Part shown: positions 14,377-22,977 of the stretch, piece by piece | Position numbering within the stretch: the first letter of the stretch is position 1 | Layout of the letters: every line of letters begins with the position of its first letter | From: Thermovibrio ammonificans HB-1 | GTDB taxonomy: Bacteria > Aquificota > Aquificia > Desulfurobacteriales > Desulfurobacteriaceae | NCBI RefSeq assembly: GCF_000185805.1 | Contig: NC_014926.1 | Span: forward strand, 83,501-147,500 | Length of the DNA: 64,000 nt | Reading direction: 5' to 3' | Program-made: the position numbers and the translations under genes | The notes under the pieces: generated by a model | Database searches by the model: none | Told to the model about the DNA's origin: nothing | Seen by the model: only the letters and a program-made list of their open reading frames with translations

Positions 14377-14415
14377 GCCTTAATTTAACTTTAGATTTTT
14401 ATTTTCGGAGGGAAC

Positions 14416-14793
14416 ATGGAGCACGGCCTTTCAAAGGAAGAGCTTGTGGAGATTATGGCGATACTTATGGAAGAGGAAGGTTTTGAGGTTTACGAGCCTC
14501 AGGCCGAAGGTGAGGAGTACCTGCCAGACTTCATAGCCGTTTTTGAAGGTGAAGACGGCGAAGTTCAACAGGTTGCAGTTCAGGTTGAGGATTGCCGCTC
14601 TCTGGAGACCGAAGAGGCGAGGAAGAGAGCCCAGGCCATAGCCGACCACTGCAGGAGGAGCGGAGAGGGCTACATCTTTGTAGTTCCTATAGAGTGTGAA
14701 GACCTTGGGAAGGAGAAGTTTGAGGAGTGGAAGCTCTCTGACGTTGCAGAGTTCGTTCCCATAGGCATAGAGTTTGAGGAGGAGCAGGAGTAG
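14416..14793 (+). CDS. Small acidic protein, possibly restriction-nuclease-like fold
   Basis: 125 residues, strongly acidic. The order helix (LVEIMAILMEEEGFEVY), EYLPDFIAVFEG, then VQQVAVQVEDCRSL and the helix ARKRAQAIADHCRR, then EGYIFVVPI recalls PD-(D/E)XK nuclease-like folds with a PD (P39-D40 region) but without the usual Lys of ExK (it is VEDC). It may be an inactive relative. The TAG stop shares its G with the GTG start of the radical SAM gene, so the two are translationally coupled. Confidence 0.55.
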   Translation: MEHGLSKEELVEIMAILMEEEGFEVYEPQAEGEEYLPDFIAVFEGEDGEVQQVAVQVEDCRSLETEEARKRAQAIADHCRRSGEGYIFVVPIECEDLGKEKFEEWKLSDVAEFVPIGIEFEEEQE

Positions 14794-15710
14794 TGGAGCG
14801 CTACTACTCCTACTCCCGTTACCTCAGGGAGCTCTTCGGCACCAGGGTTTACAGGGTAACTGTTGACGCGGGCTTCACCTGCCCCAACCGCGATGGTACC
14901 AAGGGCAGAGGAGGGTGTATCTACTGTTTCTCGGGCTCAGATTACGACCCCGAGAAGAGAAGGAAGAGCGTCAGGGAGCAGATTGCTCAGGGGATAGAAA
15001 GGGTCCGCAGAAGGTACAAGGCGGAGAAGTTCCTGGTTTACTTTCAGGCCTACACCAACACTTACGGGCCTCTTGAGGTTTTAAGGTCCGTTTACGACAC
15101 AATCAGGGAGTTTCCCGAAGTTGTAGGTCTTATAGTGGGAACCAGGCCCGACTGCGTTCCCGACCCAGTTTTGGAGCTCCTCCACTCCTACACTTCCGAC
15201 TACCTGGTGTGGGTAGAGCTGGGGCTCGAGAGTGCCCACTACCGCTCTTTGAGGTGGATGAACAGGGGGCACGGGGTTTCCGACTTTGTGGACGCTGTTT
15301 TAAGGATAAAGCGTTTTAAGGCTCTGAACCTGTGCGTTCACGTTATCTTGGGCCTTCCCACCGAAGATAGGGAAGATATGCTCGAGACTGCAGACTTCCT
15401 TGCCGCCTTGAAAGTAGACGGCGTGAAAATTCACCCCCTTCACGTTATAAGGGGGACGGAGCTTGAGAGGATATACCTTGAGGAGCGCTTCAGGCTTCTT
15501 GAGCTTGATGAGTACGTTGAGCTGGCCGTTGATTTTCTTGAGCGGCTACCGAAGGAGACCGTTATCCAGAGGCTTACCGGTGAAGCTCCCGAAGAGCTGC
15601 TTGTAGGGCCTTACTGGTGCACCGGCCGCTACAAGAACCGCGTTATACAGCTCATTAGGCAGGAGCTTGAAGAGCGGGACACCTTTCAGGGAGCAAAGTA
15701 CCGCTTTTAA
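14793..15710 (+). CDS. Radical SAM protein of the YhcC/TIGR01212 family
   Basis: 305 residues. The cluster-binding cysteines are in AGFTCPNRDG and GGCIYCFSGS (residues about 29 and 42-45), the spacing of the YhcC family. SAM-binding motifs follow (YFQAYTNTYGP, VGLIVGTRPDCVPDPVLELL, VELGLESAH). The function of YhcC-type proteins is not established, though they are widely conserved. Start GTG 14793. It ends tail-to-tail with rlmH with a 4-base overlap. Confidence 0.9.
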   Translation: MERYYSYSRYLRELFGTRVYRVTVDAGFTCPNRDGTKGRGGCIYCFSGSDYDPEKRRKSVREQIAQGIERVRRRYKAEKFLVYFQAYTNTYGPLEVLRSVYDTIREFPEVVGLIVGTRPDCVPDPVLELLHSYTSDYLVWVELGLESAHYRSLRWMNRGHGVSDFVDAVLRIKRFKALNLCVHVILGLPTEDREDMLETADFLAALKVDGVKIHPLHVIRGTELERIYLEERFRLLELDEYVELAVDFLERLPKETVIQRLTGEAPEELLVGPYWCTGRYKNRVIQLIRQELEERDTFQGAKYRF

Positions 15711-16120
15711 TCCCTGTGGTAAGGGGAGCCTCTGAGAATCTCCTGCGCCCTAAAGAGCTGCTCCAAGAGGACTATTCGGGCGATATCGTGTTGGAGTGTC
15801 AGCTTTGAAAGCGAGAGTATGAGGTCCGCCTCTTCCTTTACCCGGTTGGAGAGGCCGTCTGCTCCCCCTATTATGAACGTTATCTTGGGGTGTTTTTCAA
15901 CGAGTCTTGCAAGTTCTCTTGACGTAATCTCCCTGCCCCTTTCATCAAGGACTACTTTAAAGCCGGTAGCCTTTGAGAGGAGCTTCTTCCCCTCCTCCTC
16001 TACGCTCTTTCCCTTTTTCACCTCTACAACTTCAAGCCCCCTAACCCTCTTTAGGTAGTGCTCCTGGGCCTCAAGAAGGTAGGGGGCTATTTTCCCTACT
16101 GCTACTATTCTTGCTTTCAC
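15707..16120 (-). CDS. rlmH: 23S rRNA pseudouridine-1915 N3-methyltransferase RlmH
   Basis: 137 residues, a minimal SPOUT methyltransferase acting on 23S rRNA helix 69 of the assembled ribosome. Family landmarks are KVVLDERGREITSRELA, ITFIIGGADGLS and the knot SLSKLTLQHDIARIVLLEQLFRAQ, ending in GSPYHRD. Its ATG overlaps the stop of rsfS by 4 bases, pairing two ribosome-related genes at the end of the minus-strand run. Confidence 0.95.
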   Translation of the reverse strand: MKARIVAVGKIAPYLLEAQEHYLKRVRGLEVVEVKKGKSVEEEGKKLLSKATGFKVVLDERGREITSRELARLVEKHPKITFIIGGADGLSNRVKEEADLILSLSKLTLQHDIARIVLLEQLFRAQEILRGSPYHRD

Positions 16121-16479
16121 TGCTGTTGCGGCAGGAGCTCTTCGGGTTTTATGTGGGGAGCGTCCATCCAGAGGGACTCTATACTGTAGAGCTCCCTTGT
16201 TTCCGGACGGAAAACGTGGACTATAAGGTCGCCGTAGTCGAGCAGTATCCAGCTTGCGTTATCTAAACCCTCAACGCTTACGGGCTGAACTCCCTGCTCT
16301 TTCAGCTTCCTCTTAATCTCTTCGGCTATCGTTCTTGCGTGGGTGTCGGAGCTTGCGGTCACTATCAGGAAGTAGTCGGCTATTGAGGTCAATCCCCTTA
16401 GGTCTATCACAACCGGGTCTTCGGCCTTTTTGTCAAGGGCCGTTTGGAGTGCAAGTTTGAGCTTTTCGCTACTGTCCAA
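16117..16479 (-). CDS. rsfS: Ribosomal silencing factor RsfS
   Basis: 120 residues. RsfS binds ribosomal protein L14 and blocks subunit joining under starvation. The conserved DLRGLTSIADYFLIVTASSD near residue 25, EGLDNASWILLDYGDLIVHVF near 69 and YSIESLWMDAP near 97 are all present. It sits 13 bases after bamD. Confidence 0.95.
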   Translation of the reverse strand: MDSSEKLKLALQTALDKKAEDPVVIDLRGLTSIADYFLIVTASSDTHARTIAEEIKRKLKEQGVQPVSVEGLDNASWILLDYGDLIVHVFRPETRELYSIESLWMDAPHIKPEELLPQQQ

Positions 16480-16492
16480 GTCTCAACCTCCC

Positions 16493-17443
16493 TTATAGGG
16501 TTTCTTTAATTTTCCACCATATAGAGTGTTTTATCGGGTTTTCAACCGGTTCCACCTCTAAGTGCCTGTGGCCGTTGAGTATCTCTTGGGCCTTCCTGGC
16601 GTAAGGGGAGTTGGGGTAGCGTTTTATCAGCTGTTCAAGTAGCTCCCTGCCTTTCTTTCTATTCTTCTCGGCCAGGCTCTTCCACTTCTCTATCTCCTCC
16701 TTCTCCAGCTTGAGCCTGTAACGGGCAACCCTGACCTCGTCGGGCTCCTTGCTCTTCAGCCTCTCTCTGTCTTTTCGGCTCTCCTCTTTTAGTCTCTCTA
16801 TCTCCTCCTTCGCCTGCAGGGGCGTGTAGTAGTAAGCCCTACCCAGCAGGTAGAGGAGCCTGTCGGGGGCTTCAACGTCTTTAAACTTCCTCTCAACGTC
16901 GGTGTAGCGCTGAATGGAAGCGGTAAACTTCCTGAGCATGTCGTAGGTGCCCCCTATGTAAATTTCATGCTCTGCGAGGATTTTCCGTGCCAGCTCGGCG
17001 TAGAGCTTTGCCTTCTTAACTCTCGGGTCGTTGGGGTACTCTTTTATAAACCTCTGGAAGATGTTGTAGGCCCTTTTGGCAAATGTTACGTCCCACTGGG
17101 GGCCTTTAACCAGGTTCAGGTAGCAGACGCCGAGCCTGAAGAGGGCGTCTTTTGCCCTGGGAGAGGCGGGGTAGAGCTGGAGGAACTCCTCGTAGTTTAG
17201 GGCCGCGTTTTCGTAATCTCCTTCGTTAAAGTAGGCGTCTGCCAGGGCGATTTTTGCAAATTCCTGCTCCTTGGGGGGCAGGTTACCCTGGAGGGCCTTT
17301 TTCAGCAGGAATATGGTTCGACCCCAGTCCTCCTGGGCGGCTGCTTTTATTCCTTCCCTGTACTGGCCTTCGGCCGTTCTGGGAACTTTGGCGCACGCTG
17401 CAACCATCAGGGCGGCTGCAGCAAGGGCGAGCTGTTTTTTCAT
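16493..17443 (-). CDS. bamD: BamD-like outer-membrane assembly lipoprotein
   Basis: 316 residues. The signal peptide ends in a lipobox with the acylated Cys17 (ALMVAAC). TPR-like repeats follow ([54 protein letters not shown]). BamD couples to BamA in outer-membrane protein insertion. A charged helical insert at about residues 215-265 (EEIERLKEESRKDRERLK) makes it longer than the E. coli protein (about 245). Start ATG. It follows rng by 21 bases. Confidence 0.87.
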   Translation of the reverse strand: MKKQLALAAAALMVAACAKVPRTAEGQYREGIKAAAQEDWGRTIFLLKKALQGNLPPKEQEFAKIALADAYFNEGDYENAALNYEEFLQLYPASPRAKDALFRLGVCYLNLVKGPQWDVTFAKRAYNIFQRFIKEYPNDPRVKKAKLYAELARKILAEHEIYIGGTYDMLRKFTASIQRYTDVERKFKDVEAPDRLLYLLGRAYYYTPLQAKEEIERLKEESRKDRERLKSKEPDEVRVARYRLKLEKEEIEKWKSLAEKNRKKGRELLEQLIKRYPNSPYARKAQEILNGHRHLEVEPVENPIKHSIWWKIKETL

Positions 17444-17464
17444 TCAACCTCCGGATAGGAGCTC

Positions 17465-18967
17465 TCAGTTAAGACTTATTGTAAACTTTTCTATGTGGTA
17501 GTCTTGAACGGGGACAACCTTTATCGGAACTTTAAACATCTCCTTTATCCGCTCCAGAATCTCACTCTCTTCGTTTTTCAGTTTTTGGGCAACCGAGGGG
17601 TTTGCGTAAACCGTTACGGGCCTTCCGGCCCTTACGCCCTTTAGGAAGGAGAGGAGCTCCCGCTCTATCTCGAAGGCCACCGTTTCTGGCGACTTTACCC
17701 TTCCGCGCCCTTCACAGTAGGGGCAGGTAACGGTTAGGGTTTTCCCGAGACTCTTTTTTACCCTTTTCCTCGTCATCTCAACCAGACCCAGGTCGGACAT
17801 GCTTACGATTTTCGTCCTCGCCCTGTCCTTCGAGAGCTCCTCCTCCAGCGTTTTAAGCAGGAGCTCCTTGTTTTCGGGCTCTTTCATGTCTATGAAGTCG
17901 ATGACGATTATTCCGCCTATGTCCCTCAGCCGCAGCTGCCGTGCTATCTCCCTGGCCGCCTTGAGGTTTATCTCCAGGGCCGTCTCCTCAAGGGTTGAGC
18001 TCTTTTTAAACTTTCCGCTGTTAACGTCTATGGATACTAAGGCTTCGGTTTCGTCTATTACGATGTAGCCTCCGCCCGGCAGGTAAACCTTGCGGGATAG
18101 GGCCTTCTCTATTGCCTTCTCTACTTGGAACTTCTCAAAGAGCGGTATTTTCCCCTCGTAGAGCTTTATCCTGTCGGCGAGTTTCGGGATAAACCCTTTC
18201 GTGAACGAGAGGGCCCTTTCAAACTCGCTTCGGGAGTCTATGATTACTTCCGTTACCTCTTCTGTTAGCAGGTCTCGGAGGGTTTTGGGAACTATTTCAA
18301 GGTCTTGGTAGAGGAGCGTCGGCGGAGGTCTGCGCTGGGCCTTTTCCTTCAGCCCCTCCCATACTTTAAGTATGTAGTTTAGGTCTTTCTCCAGCTCCTC
18401 TTTTGAGGCTCCCTCTGCGGCCGTTCTCACTATGAGGCCGTACTCGGGGGGCTTTATTTCGGAGGCAATCTCCTTTAGCCGTTCCCTTTCTGCCTCGTCG
18501 GTGATTCTGCGGGAGAGCCCCAGCTTGTTTATGGTGGGCAGCAGAACCAAGTAGTGGCCGGGTATTGTGATGTTGGTTGTCACCCTGGGTCCCTTTGTGC
18601 CTATGGGTTCTTTTGCCACCTGAACCAGGAGCTCCTGGCCTACCGAGAGCACCTCCTCTACCGGGGGAAGTTCAAATTCCGCCTCCTCTTCCAGCTCCTC
18701 TTCGTCCAGCTCAAGGTTAACGGCGTCTTTCACGTATAAAAAGGCGCTGCGGCTCTCTCCGATATCTACGAACGCCGCCTGAACGGCAGGGACGATTTTC
18801 GTAACCTTTCCCTTGTAGATGTTCCCTACGAGCCCCCTGTTGCCCTTCCTCTCAACGTAGAACTCAACCAGCTCGCCCTCTTCAAGAACGGCTATCCTTA
18901 CCTCTTTCGTAGAGGAGTTGATTAGTATCTGCTTACCCGAGGAGTTCTTCCCTTGTAACGTCTGCAC
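17465..18967 (-). CDS. rng: Ribonuclease G / RNase E family
   Basis: 500 residues, RNase G size. An S1 domain (GLVGNIYKGKVTKIVPAVQAAFVDIG near residues 44-70), the 5'-sensor region, and the catalytic DNase-I-like domain with LVSIDVNSGKF and IIVIDFIDMKEPENKE (metal Asp residues) are visible. The CPYCEGRGR motif near 422 is the Zn-link cysteine pair. It processes rRNA and mRNA. The start is taken as GTG 18967, 35 bases inside the upstream gene; it lacks a clear ribosome site, so it may be slightly misplaced. Confidence 0.94.
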   Translation of the reverse strand: MQTLQGKNSSGKQILINSSTKEVRIAVLEEGELVEFYVERKGNRGLVGNIYKGKVTKIVPAVQAAFVDIGESRSAFLYVKDAVNLELDEEELEEEAEFELPPVEEVLSVGQELLVQVAKEPIGTKGPRVTTNITIPGHYLVLLPTINKLGLSRRITDEAERERLKEIASEIKPPEYGLIVRTAAEGASKEELEKDLNYILKVWEGLKEKAQRRPPPTLLYQDLEIVPKTLRDLLTEEVTEVIIDSRSEFERALSFTKGFIPKLADRIKLYEGKIPLFEKFQVEKAIEKALSRKVYLPGGGYIVIDETEALVSIDVNSGKFKKSSTLEETALEINLKAAREIARQLRLRDIGGIIVIDFIDMKEPENKELLLKTLEEELSKDRARTKIVSMSDLGLVEMTRKRVKKSLGKTLTVTCPYCEGRGRVKSPETVAFEIERELLSFLKGVRAGRPVTVYANPSVAQKLKNEESEILERIKEMFKVPIKVVPVQDYHIEKFTISLN

Positions 18968-21377
18968 TTTTAAGCTCCAACCCCATCCAGTTTAGTATGT
19001 CGCCTACGTTTAAGCTTCTGCCTTCCTTAACCTTTACGGTAATTTTGACCGTGTCTCCTTCTCGGTAGAGCTCCTCTATCCACTCTTTTAGGTTAACTTT
19101 TCGCCCTTTACGGTCGGTAGCCGTTTCCCCTTTTAGGGGTTCCAGGGTGAACTCTTTTGCCGGCTTAATTTTATAGGTGAAGCGCTCTATGCGGTCGGCT
19201 GCGCTCTCCTTCGGGTGGAGTTCAAGCCACCCTGTAAGTTCGAGCCCTTCCGGCAGGAATCTGTTTGCCTCGGGAAGGAGCGCTTCAAAGTCGAACTCCT
19301 CTTTCGAGAGCTCGAGCTCTACCACCTCTCCGAGCCCTTCAACGCCTACCGGCAGCCCGAAGAGGACGTTTACCTTCGGGTGGGGGTTGAACCCTTGGGA
19401 GTAGCGTAGGGGAACTCTGAACTTCCTGAAGGTTCTGGTGAAGGCCCGGGTCAGGTCGAGGACCGAGAGGAACTTTGCCGGACCGACCTTTTTAAACGTT
19501 ATTGCCACTTTCCTTTTAAGGGGGAACTCCCTTTTTGGTCTGGGCGGAACCGAGAACTCTATTTTTTCCGGTATGGGAAACTCTTTGAGTTTTTTTATCT
19601 GTTCGGGCGTACAGGCTCCGCAGGCGTGGCATCCTACTATGCGGCAGTCGGGTGTCCACTGGAGGTTCTTGGCCTTTTCGAGCTCCCTGAGGAGGAACCG
19701 CTTTGAGACTACGCCCTCTATGAAGTCCCAGGGGAGTTCGTCGGAGGTTTCCCTTCTTCCCAGCTGCTCTTTTAGGTTTATGCCGCTTGTTTCAAAGGCT
19801 TTGAGCCAGCCTTCCCAGTTGAAGTACTCGTCCCAGCCGTCGAGCTGGCAGCCGTGCTTGTTTGCCTCTATCAGGAGCTTCGCCACCTCTTCGTCTCCCC
19901 TGGTGAGGATTGCCTCTATGAGGGACTGCCTGTAGTCGTGAAATCGGAGTATGAAGGCCCTGGGCGCTTTCCTCTTTATGAACTCTACTTTCTCTTTCAC
20001 GCTCTCTTGGTCTGCAAACGGTTCCCACTGGAACGGGGTGAAGGGCTTGGGAACGAATATGGATATGCCGGCTGCAAGGTGTTTTTTCCCTCTGTACTTC
20101 CGGCCGAGCTTGTAAACCGTCCAGAGCATCTCTACGAGGGCTTCAATATCCTCTTGGAGCTCAAAGGGTAGCCCTATCATGAAGTAGAGCTTCAGCCTGT
20201 TCCAACCCCTCTCAAAGAGCCCTTCTGCGGCCTTGAAGAGGTCTTCGTTTGTCAGGTCTTTGTTTATTATCCGCCTCAGCCTGTCTGAGCCCACTTCCGG
20301 CGCAAGGGTGAAGCCGGTTTTCTTTACCTGCATTATTTGAGAGGCGAGCTCCGGGTTGAACCCTTTAACCCTCATCGACGGGAGCGAGAGGGATATCATC
20401 TCCCTGTGGCACAGCTCCATCACCTCGGGAACGAGCCTGTTGAAGCGGCTGTGGTCGGATATGGAGAGTGAAGAGAGGGAGGCCTCTTCGTAGCCGGTGT
20501 TCCTAAAGGTTTCAAGGAGCAGCTCTTTAACTTTAGACTCGCTCCTCTCCCTGTAGGGCCTGTAGATGTAGCCGGCCTGACAGAAGCGGCATCCCCTCAG
20601 GCAGCCCCTTGCCGCCTCTACGGCTATGCGGTCTTGGGCGGTTTCCACCGTGGGAACGGGGGGCGACGTGTGGTAGAAGCCCTCGGGCACCCTTGTGAAT
20701 ACAGCCTTTTTAACGGGATACCTGCCAAATAGGGGAACCCAAACTCCCGTAACTTTCCTGGCCTCGGCGAGGAAGTCCTTTTTGGTGCCCCCCTGCCGCT
20801 TTACCTCCCTGTAGAGGCGGGCCAGCTCAACTAAGGTCTCCTCTCCGTCGCCTATGGCGAACAGGTCTATGAAGGGCGACAGGGGCACCGGGTTGTAGGT
20901 GCACGGGCCCCCTGCGAAGATGAGGGGAAGCTCCTCCCTCTCGAGCCGCTCCCCGCTGTACACTGGAACTTGGGCAAGCTGCATTATCCTGAGGGCGTTG
21001 GTGTAGGTGAGCTCCGACGAGAACGAGAGCCCCCACATGTCGTAGTCCCTTACGGGCCGCTGCTCCTCTATGGTGTAAAGGGGTATTCCCCTCTCCTCCA
21101 TTAGGGCCTGCATGTCGGGCCTTGGCAGGTAGGCCCTGTGCATCAGGGCAAAGTCGGTGAGGTTGTTTATCACGTGGTAGAGGATTTTTCCCCCTATGTG
21201 GCCCGAGCCCACCTCGTAGAGGTCAGGGTAGGATATGACAAAGCGAACCTCCCGCTCTTCAAACTTGGGGGCCCTGAGGTTTAGCTCCAGCGGCAGGTAC
21301 GCCGCCGGCTTTTTGACCCTGTTTAGCTCCCTGAGGAACTCATCTGTTAGGAGGGGTTTATACGAAGTCGTCGTCAC
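18933..21377 (-). CDS. Radical SAM / DUF2344 fusion protein (TIGR03960 type)
   Basis: 814 residues in two parts. Residues 1-600 carry a B12-binding-like N-terminal region and a radical SAM core with the cluster motif ARGCLRGCRFCQAGYIY near residue 260. Residues about 630-814 match DUF2344 (TIGR03936; KVAITFKKVGPAKFLSVLDL, RYSQGFNPHPKVNVLFGLPVG). Such fusions regularly neighbour rng, as here, but their substrate is unknown; tRNA or ribosomal modification is a common guess. Start GTG 21377 with GGAG upstream, overlapping the preceding gene by 20 bases. Confidence 0.9.
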   Translation of the reverse strand: MTTTSYKPLLTDEFLRELNRVKKPAAYLPLELNLRAPKFEEREVRFVISYPDLYEVGSGHIGGKILYHVINNLTDFALMHRAYLPRPDMQALMEERGIPLYTIEEQRPVRDYDMWGLSFSSELTYTNALRIMQLAQVPVYSGERLEREELPLIFAGGPCTYNPVPLSPFIDLFAIGDGEETLVELARLYREVKRQGGTKKDFLAEARKVTGVWVPLFGRYPVKKAVFTRVPEGFYHTSPPVPTVETAQDRIAVEAARGCLRGCRFCQAGYIYRPYRERSESKVKELLLETFRNTGYEEASLSSLSISDHSRFNRLVPEVMELCHREMISLSLPSMRVKGFNPELASQIMQVKKTGFTLAPEVGSDRLRRIINKDLTNEDLFKAAEGLFERGWNRLKLYFMIGLPFELQEDIEALVEMLWTVYKLGRKYRGKKHLAAGISIFVPKPFTPFQWEPFADQESVKEKVEFIKRKAPRAFILRFHDYRQSLIEAILTRGDEEVAKLLIEANKHGCQLDGWDEYFNWEGWLKAFETSGINLKEQLGRRETSDELPWDFIEGVVSKRFLLRELEKAKNLQWTPDCRIVGCHACGACTPEQIKKLKEFPIPEKIEFSVPPRPKREFPLKRKVAITFKKVGPAKFLSVLDLTRAFTRTFRKFRVPLRYSQGFNPHPKVNVLFGLPVGVEGLGEVVELELSKEEFDFEALLPEANRFLPEGLELTGWLELHPKESAADRIERFTYKIKPAKEFTLEPLKGETATDRKGRKVNLKEWIEELYREGDTVKITVKVKEGRSLNVGDILNWMGLELKSADVTREELLG

Positions 21378-21912
21378 TCCACTCTCCGGTGTCGAAGTAG
21401 TCGAACTCTTCCGTTGGGGTTGCCAGGTTGAAGTCCTGAAGTTCGTCTCTGTCTTCCTCTTGGGGTTGGTCGTTTTGGTTGTGGCTCTGCTCGAGTTCCG
21501 ACGCTAATGCGTGGCCCAGGAGCTCGGCTCCGAGCACTGCGGCCGCAGTTCCGAGAATCAGGCCGAGCCACGGGAAAACGGGCTCTACAGTACCGGTATG
21601 GGCGGTTCTGAACAGCCTGCTGATATCGGCCCTGCGAACCGGAACCCTTATCTCCTTTCCCGCTCCGGTTATCACAACTTCGTATATCTCGCCTCCCTTT
21701 TTCTCGAAGGAGAAGCTCTCTATCTGGTCGTGGCGAAGGAATGTGAACTCGCCGTTTTTGAAGTAGGAGACCCCTTCCTCTGAGAATAGCAGCGTTGAGC
21801 CGTCGAGCCCTTTAACTTCCACGCCCCTCTTCGTTGCCACCTTCCTTGAACCCTTTATCAGGAAGATGGCCACCACTATCAGGAGGATAATCAGCATAAG
21901 TGTTATTCCCAT
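21358..21912 (-). CDS. Hypothetical membrane-anchored protein
   Basis: 184 residues from ATG 21912, chosen because AGAGG lies 5 bases upstream; GTG 21918 in the same frame is the alternative. Two membrane spans are visible (about residues 3-18 and 115-135) around a beta-rich PH-like domain (STLLFSEEGVSYFKNGEFTFLRHDQIESFSFE). The C-terminal tail is very acidic and Gln/Asp rich. Not recognised. It begins inside the previous gene (101-base overlap) and ends 20 bases inside the radical SAM gene. Confidence 0.7.
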   Translation of the reverse strand: MGITLMLIILLIVVAIFLIKGSRKVATKRGVEVKGLDGSTLLFSEEGVSYFKNGEFTFLRHDQIESFSFEKKGGEIYEVVITGAGKEIRVPVRRADISRLFRTAHTGTVEPVFPWLGLILGTAAAVLGAELLGHALASELEQSHNQNDQPQEEDRDELQDFNLATPTEEFDYFDTGEWSDDDFV

Positions 21913-22297
21913 TTCCACCTCTGCAGAAGTTGAAAAAGCGGTTAAGCTCCGACTGCCAGCTCTGCTCTGTCGGAGGGATTCCGAGGGAGCTTAAGAATTT
22001 AAAATAGCCCTTACCCGGTTTTCCGTCTTGTTTTACAACCGTTGAGCCCGGCAGAACGCCGTACTCCTTGTAGCTCCACCTGCACAGCTCTCTCAGGAGC
22101 TTCCCCAGCTCCTTGCCCAGGCCCGGCCCTCTCTCTGGAACTACTCTCCTGCCGGCCTTCAGGTTGAGCCTGCGGGCAAGCTCCCCGTAGGTAACGGTTC
22201 TGCCCTCCTTCCCGACCCCTTTCAGGATTTCCCACAGGAGCTTCTTAGAATCTATAGGTAACCCCCGTAAGGAGAGTCCTGTCGGTGTGGTACTCAA
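21812..22297 (-). CDS. Small protein resembling MGMT/ATL-like fold, extensively overlapped
   Basis: 161 residues from TTG 22297, but the start is doubtful. The core, residues about 15-120 (LLWEILKGVGKEGRTVTYGELARRL, then LGKLLRELCRWSYKEYGVLPGSTVV and DGKPGKGYFKFLSSLGI), resembles the alkyltransferase-like DNA-binding module without the PCHR motif. The true start may be a rare codon near 22255 (ATA after GGGGG), because no ribosome site precedes TTG 22297. The last 35 residues are read from the next gene's start region and are low in complexity. Both ends overlap other genes. Confidence 0.5.
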   Translation of the reverse strand: MSTTPTGLSLRGLPIDSKKLLWEILKGVGKEGRTVTYGELARRLNLKAGRRVVPERGPGLGKELGKLLRELCRWSYKEYGVLPGSTVVKQDGKPGKGYFKFLSSLGIPPTEQSWQSELNRFFNFCRGGNGNNTYADYPPDSGGHLPDKGFKEGGNEEGRGS

Positions 22298-22928
22298 CGC
22301 CGTCGGGCAGTTTGTTCTGGTAGTCTATTAGGTAGGTGACGTTCAGAGCAAGCCGGCTGTTGAGGGGCACGGAAACCGTGCTCTCGGAGTGGATGAAGTA
22401 GTCCTGGGAGTTTTTAAAGGAGACCTGGTAGTTGAGGCTTTGGGAGAGGGTGAAGTTCTTGAACCGGCGGCTGTACTTCACCTGAGCCTCACCTTGGGCG
22501 TACCTGTCGGTTGAGCCGTTAGTGTAGTTGTTGTAGGTGTAGGTAACCGAGGAGCTTAAAAGGAGACTCTCTGTTACCTGGTAGGAGATTCCCGGACCGA
22601 TGCCTCCCCGGAAGTCGTAGCCGGCGAACCGGTCTGAGTAGATGAAGCCGTTAACCGTTAGCGACAGTTTCCTGTTGAGTTTCCTGCCGGTGCTTGCCTG
22701 GGCGTTGAGCCTGTTTGCGGTCTCCTTCCCGGAGCTCTTTTTGTAGAGGAAGTTTCCGTTTGAGCTGAAGTCCCACTTGCCCAGGGTTTTCTCCCAGCTG
22801 TAGGATACCGAGAGGGTAGAGGTGTTTGAGTTTCCGGAGGTTTCACTGTAGGAGAGGGTTACGCCGTTTTCCTGGGCAGCCGCCGTTGCTGTAAGGGCTA
22901 CAAATGTTAGTAAAACGAGAAGTCGCAT
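22245..22928 (-). CDS. DUF481-type outer-membrane beta-barrel protein
   Basis: 227 residues from ATG 22928, preferred over TTG 22958 because GGAGAAA lies before it and it gives a clean signal peptide (MRLLVLLTFVALTATAAAQ). The mature part is alternating beta strands rich in Ser, Thr, Asn and Tyr and ends in Phe (GVTYRF), as outer-membrane barrels do. Pattern is like DUF481/YdiY proteins. It is the first gene of the run leading to bamD, which assembles such proteins. It diverges from lepB. Confidence 0.8.
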   Translation of the reverse strand: MRLLVLLTFVALTATAAAQENGVTLSYSETSGNSNTSTLSVSYSWEKTLGKWDFSSNGNFLYKKSSGKETANRLNAQASTGRKLNRKLSLTVNGFIYSDRFAGYDFRGGIGPGISYQVTESLLLSSSVTYTYNNYTNGSTDRYAQGEAQVKYSRRFKNFTLSQSLNYQVSFKNSQDYFIHSESTVSVPLNSRLALNVTYLIDYQNKLPDGVEYHTDRTLLTGVTYRF

Positions 22929-22977
22929 CTGTTTCTCCGTTTGTATAATTGGCTTCAAATTTTAGCCGGAGAAAGCC

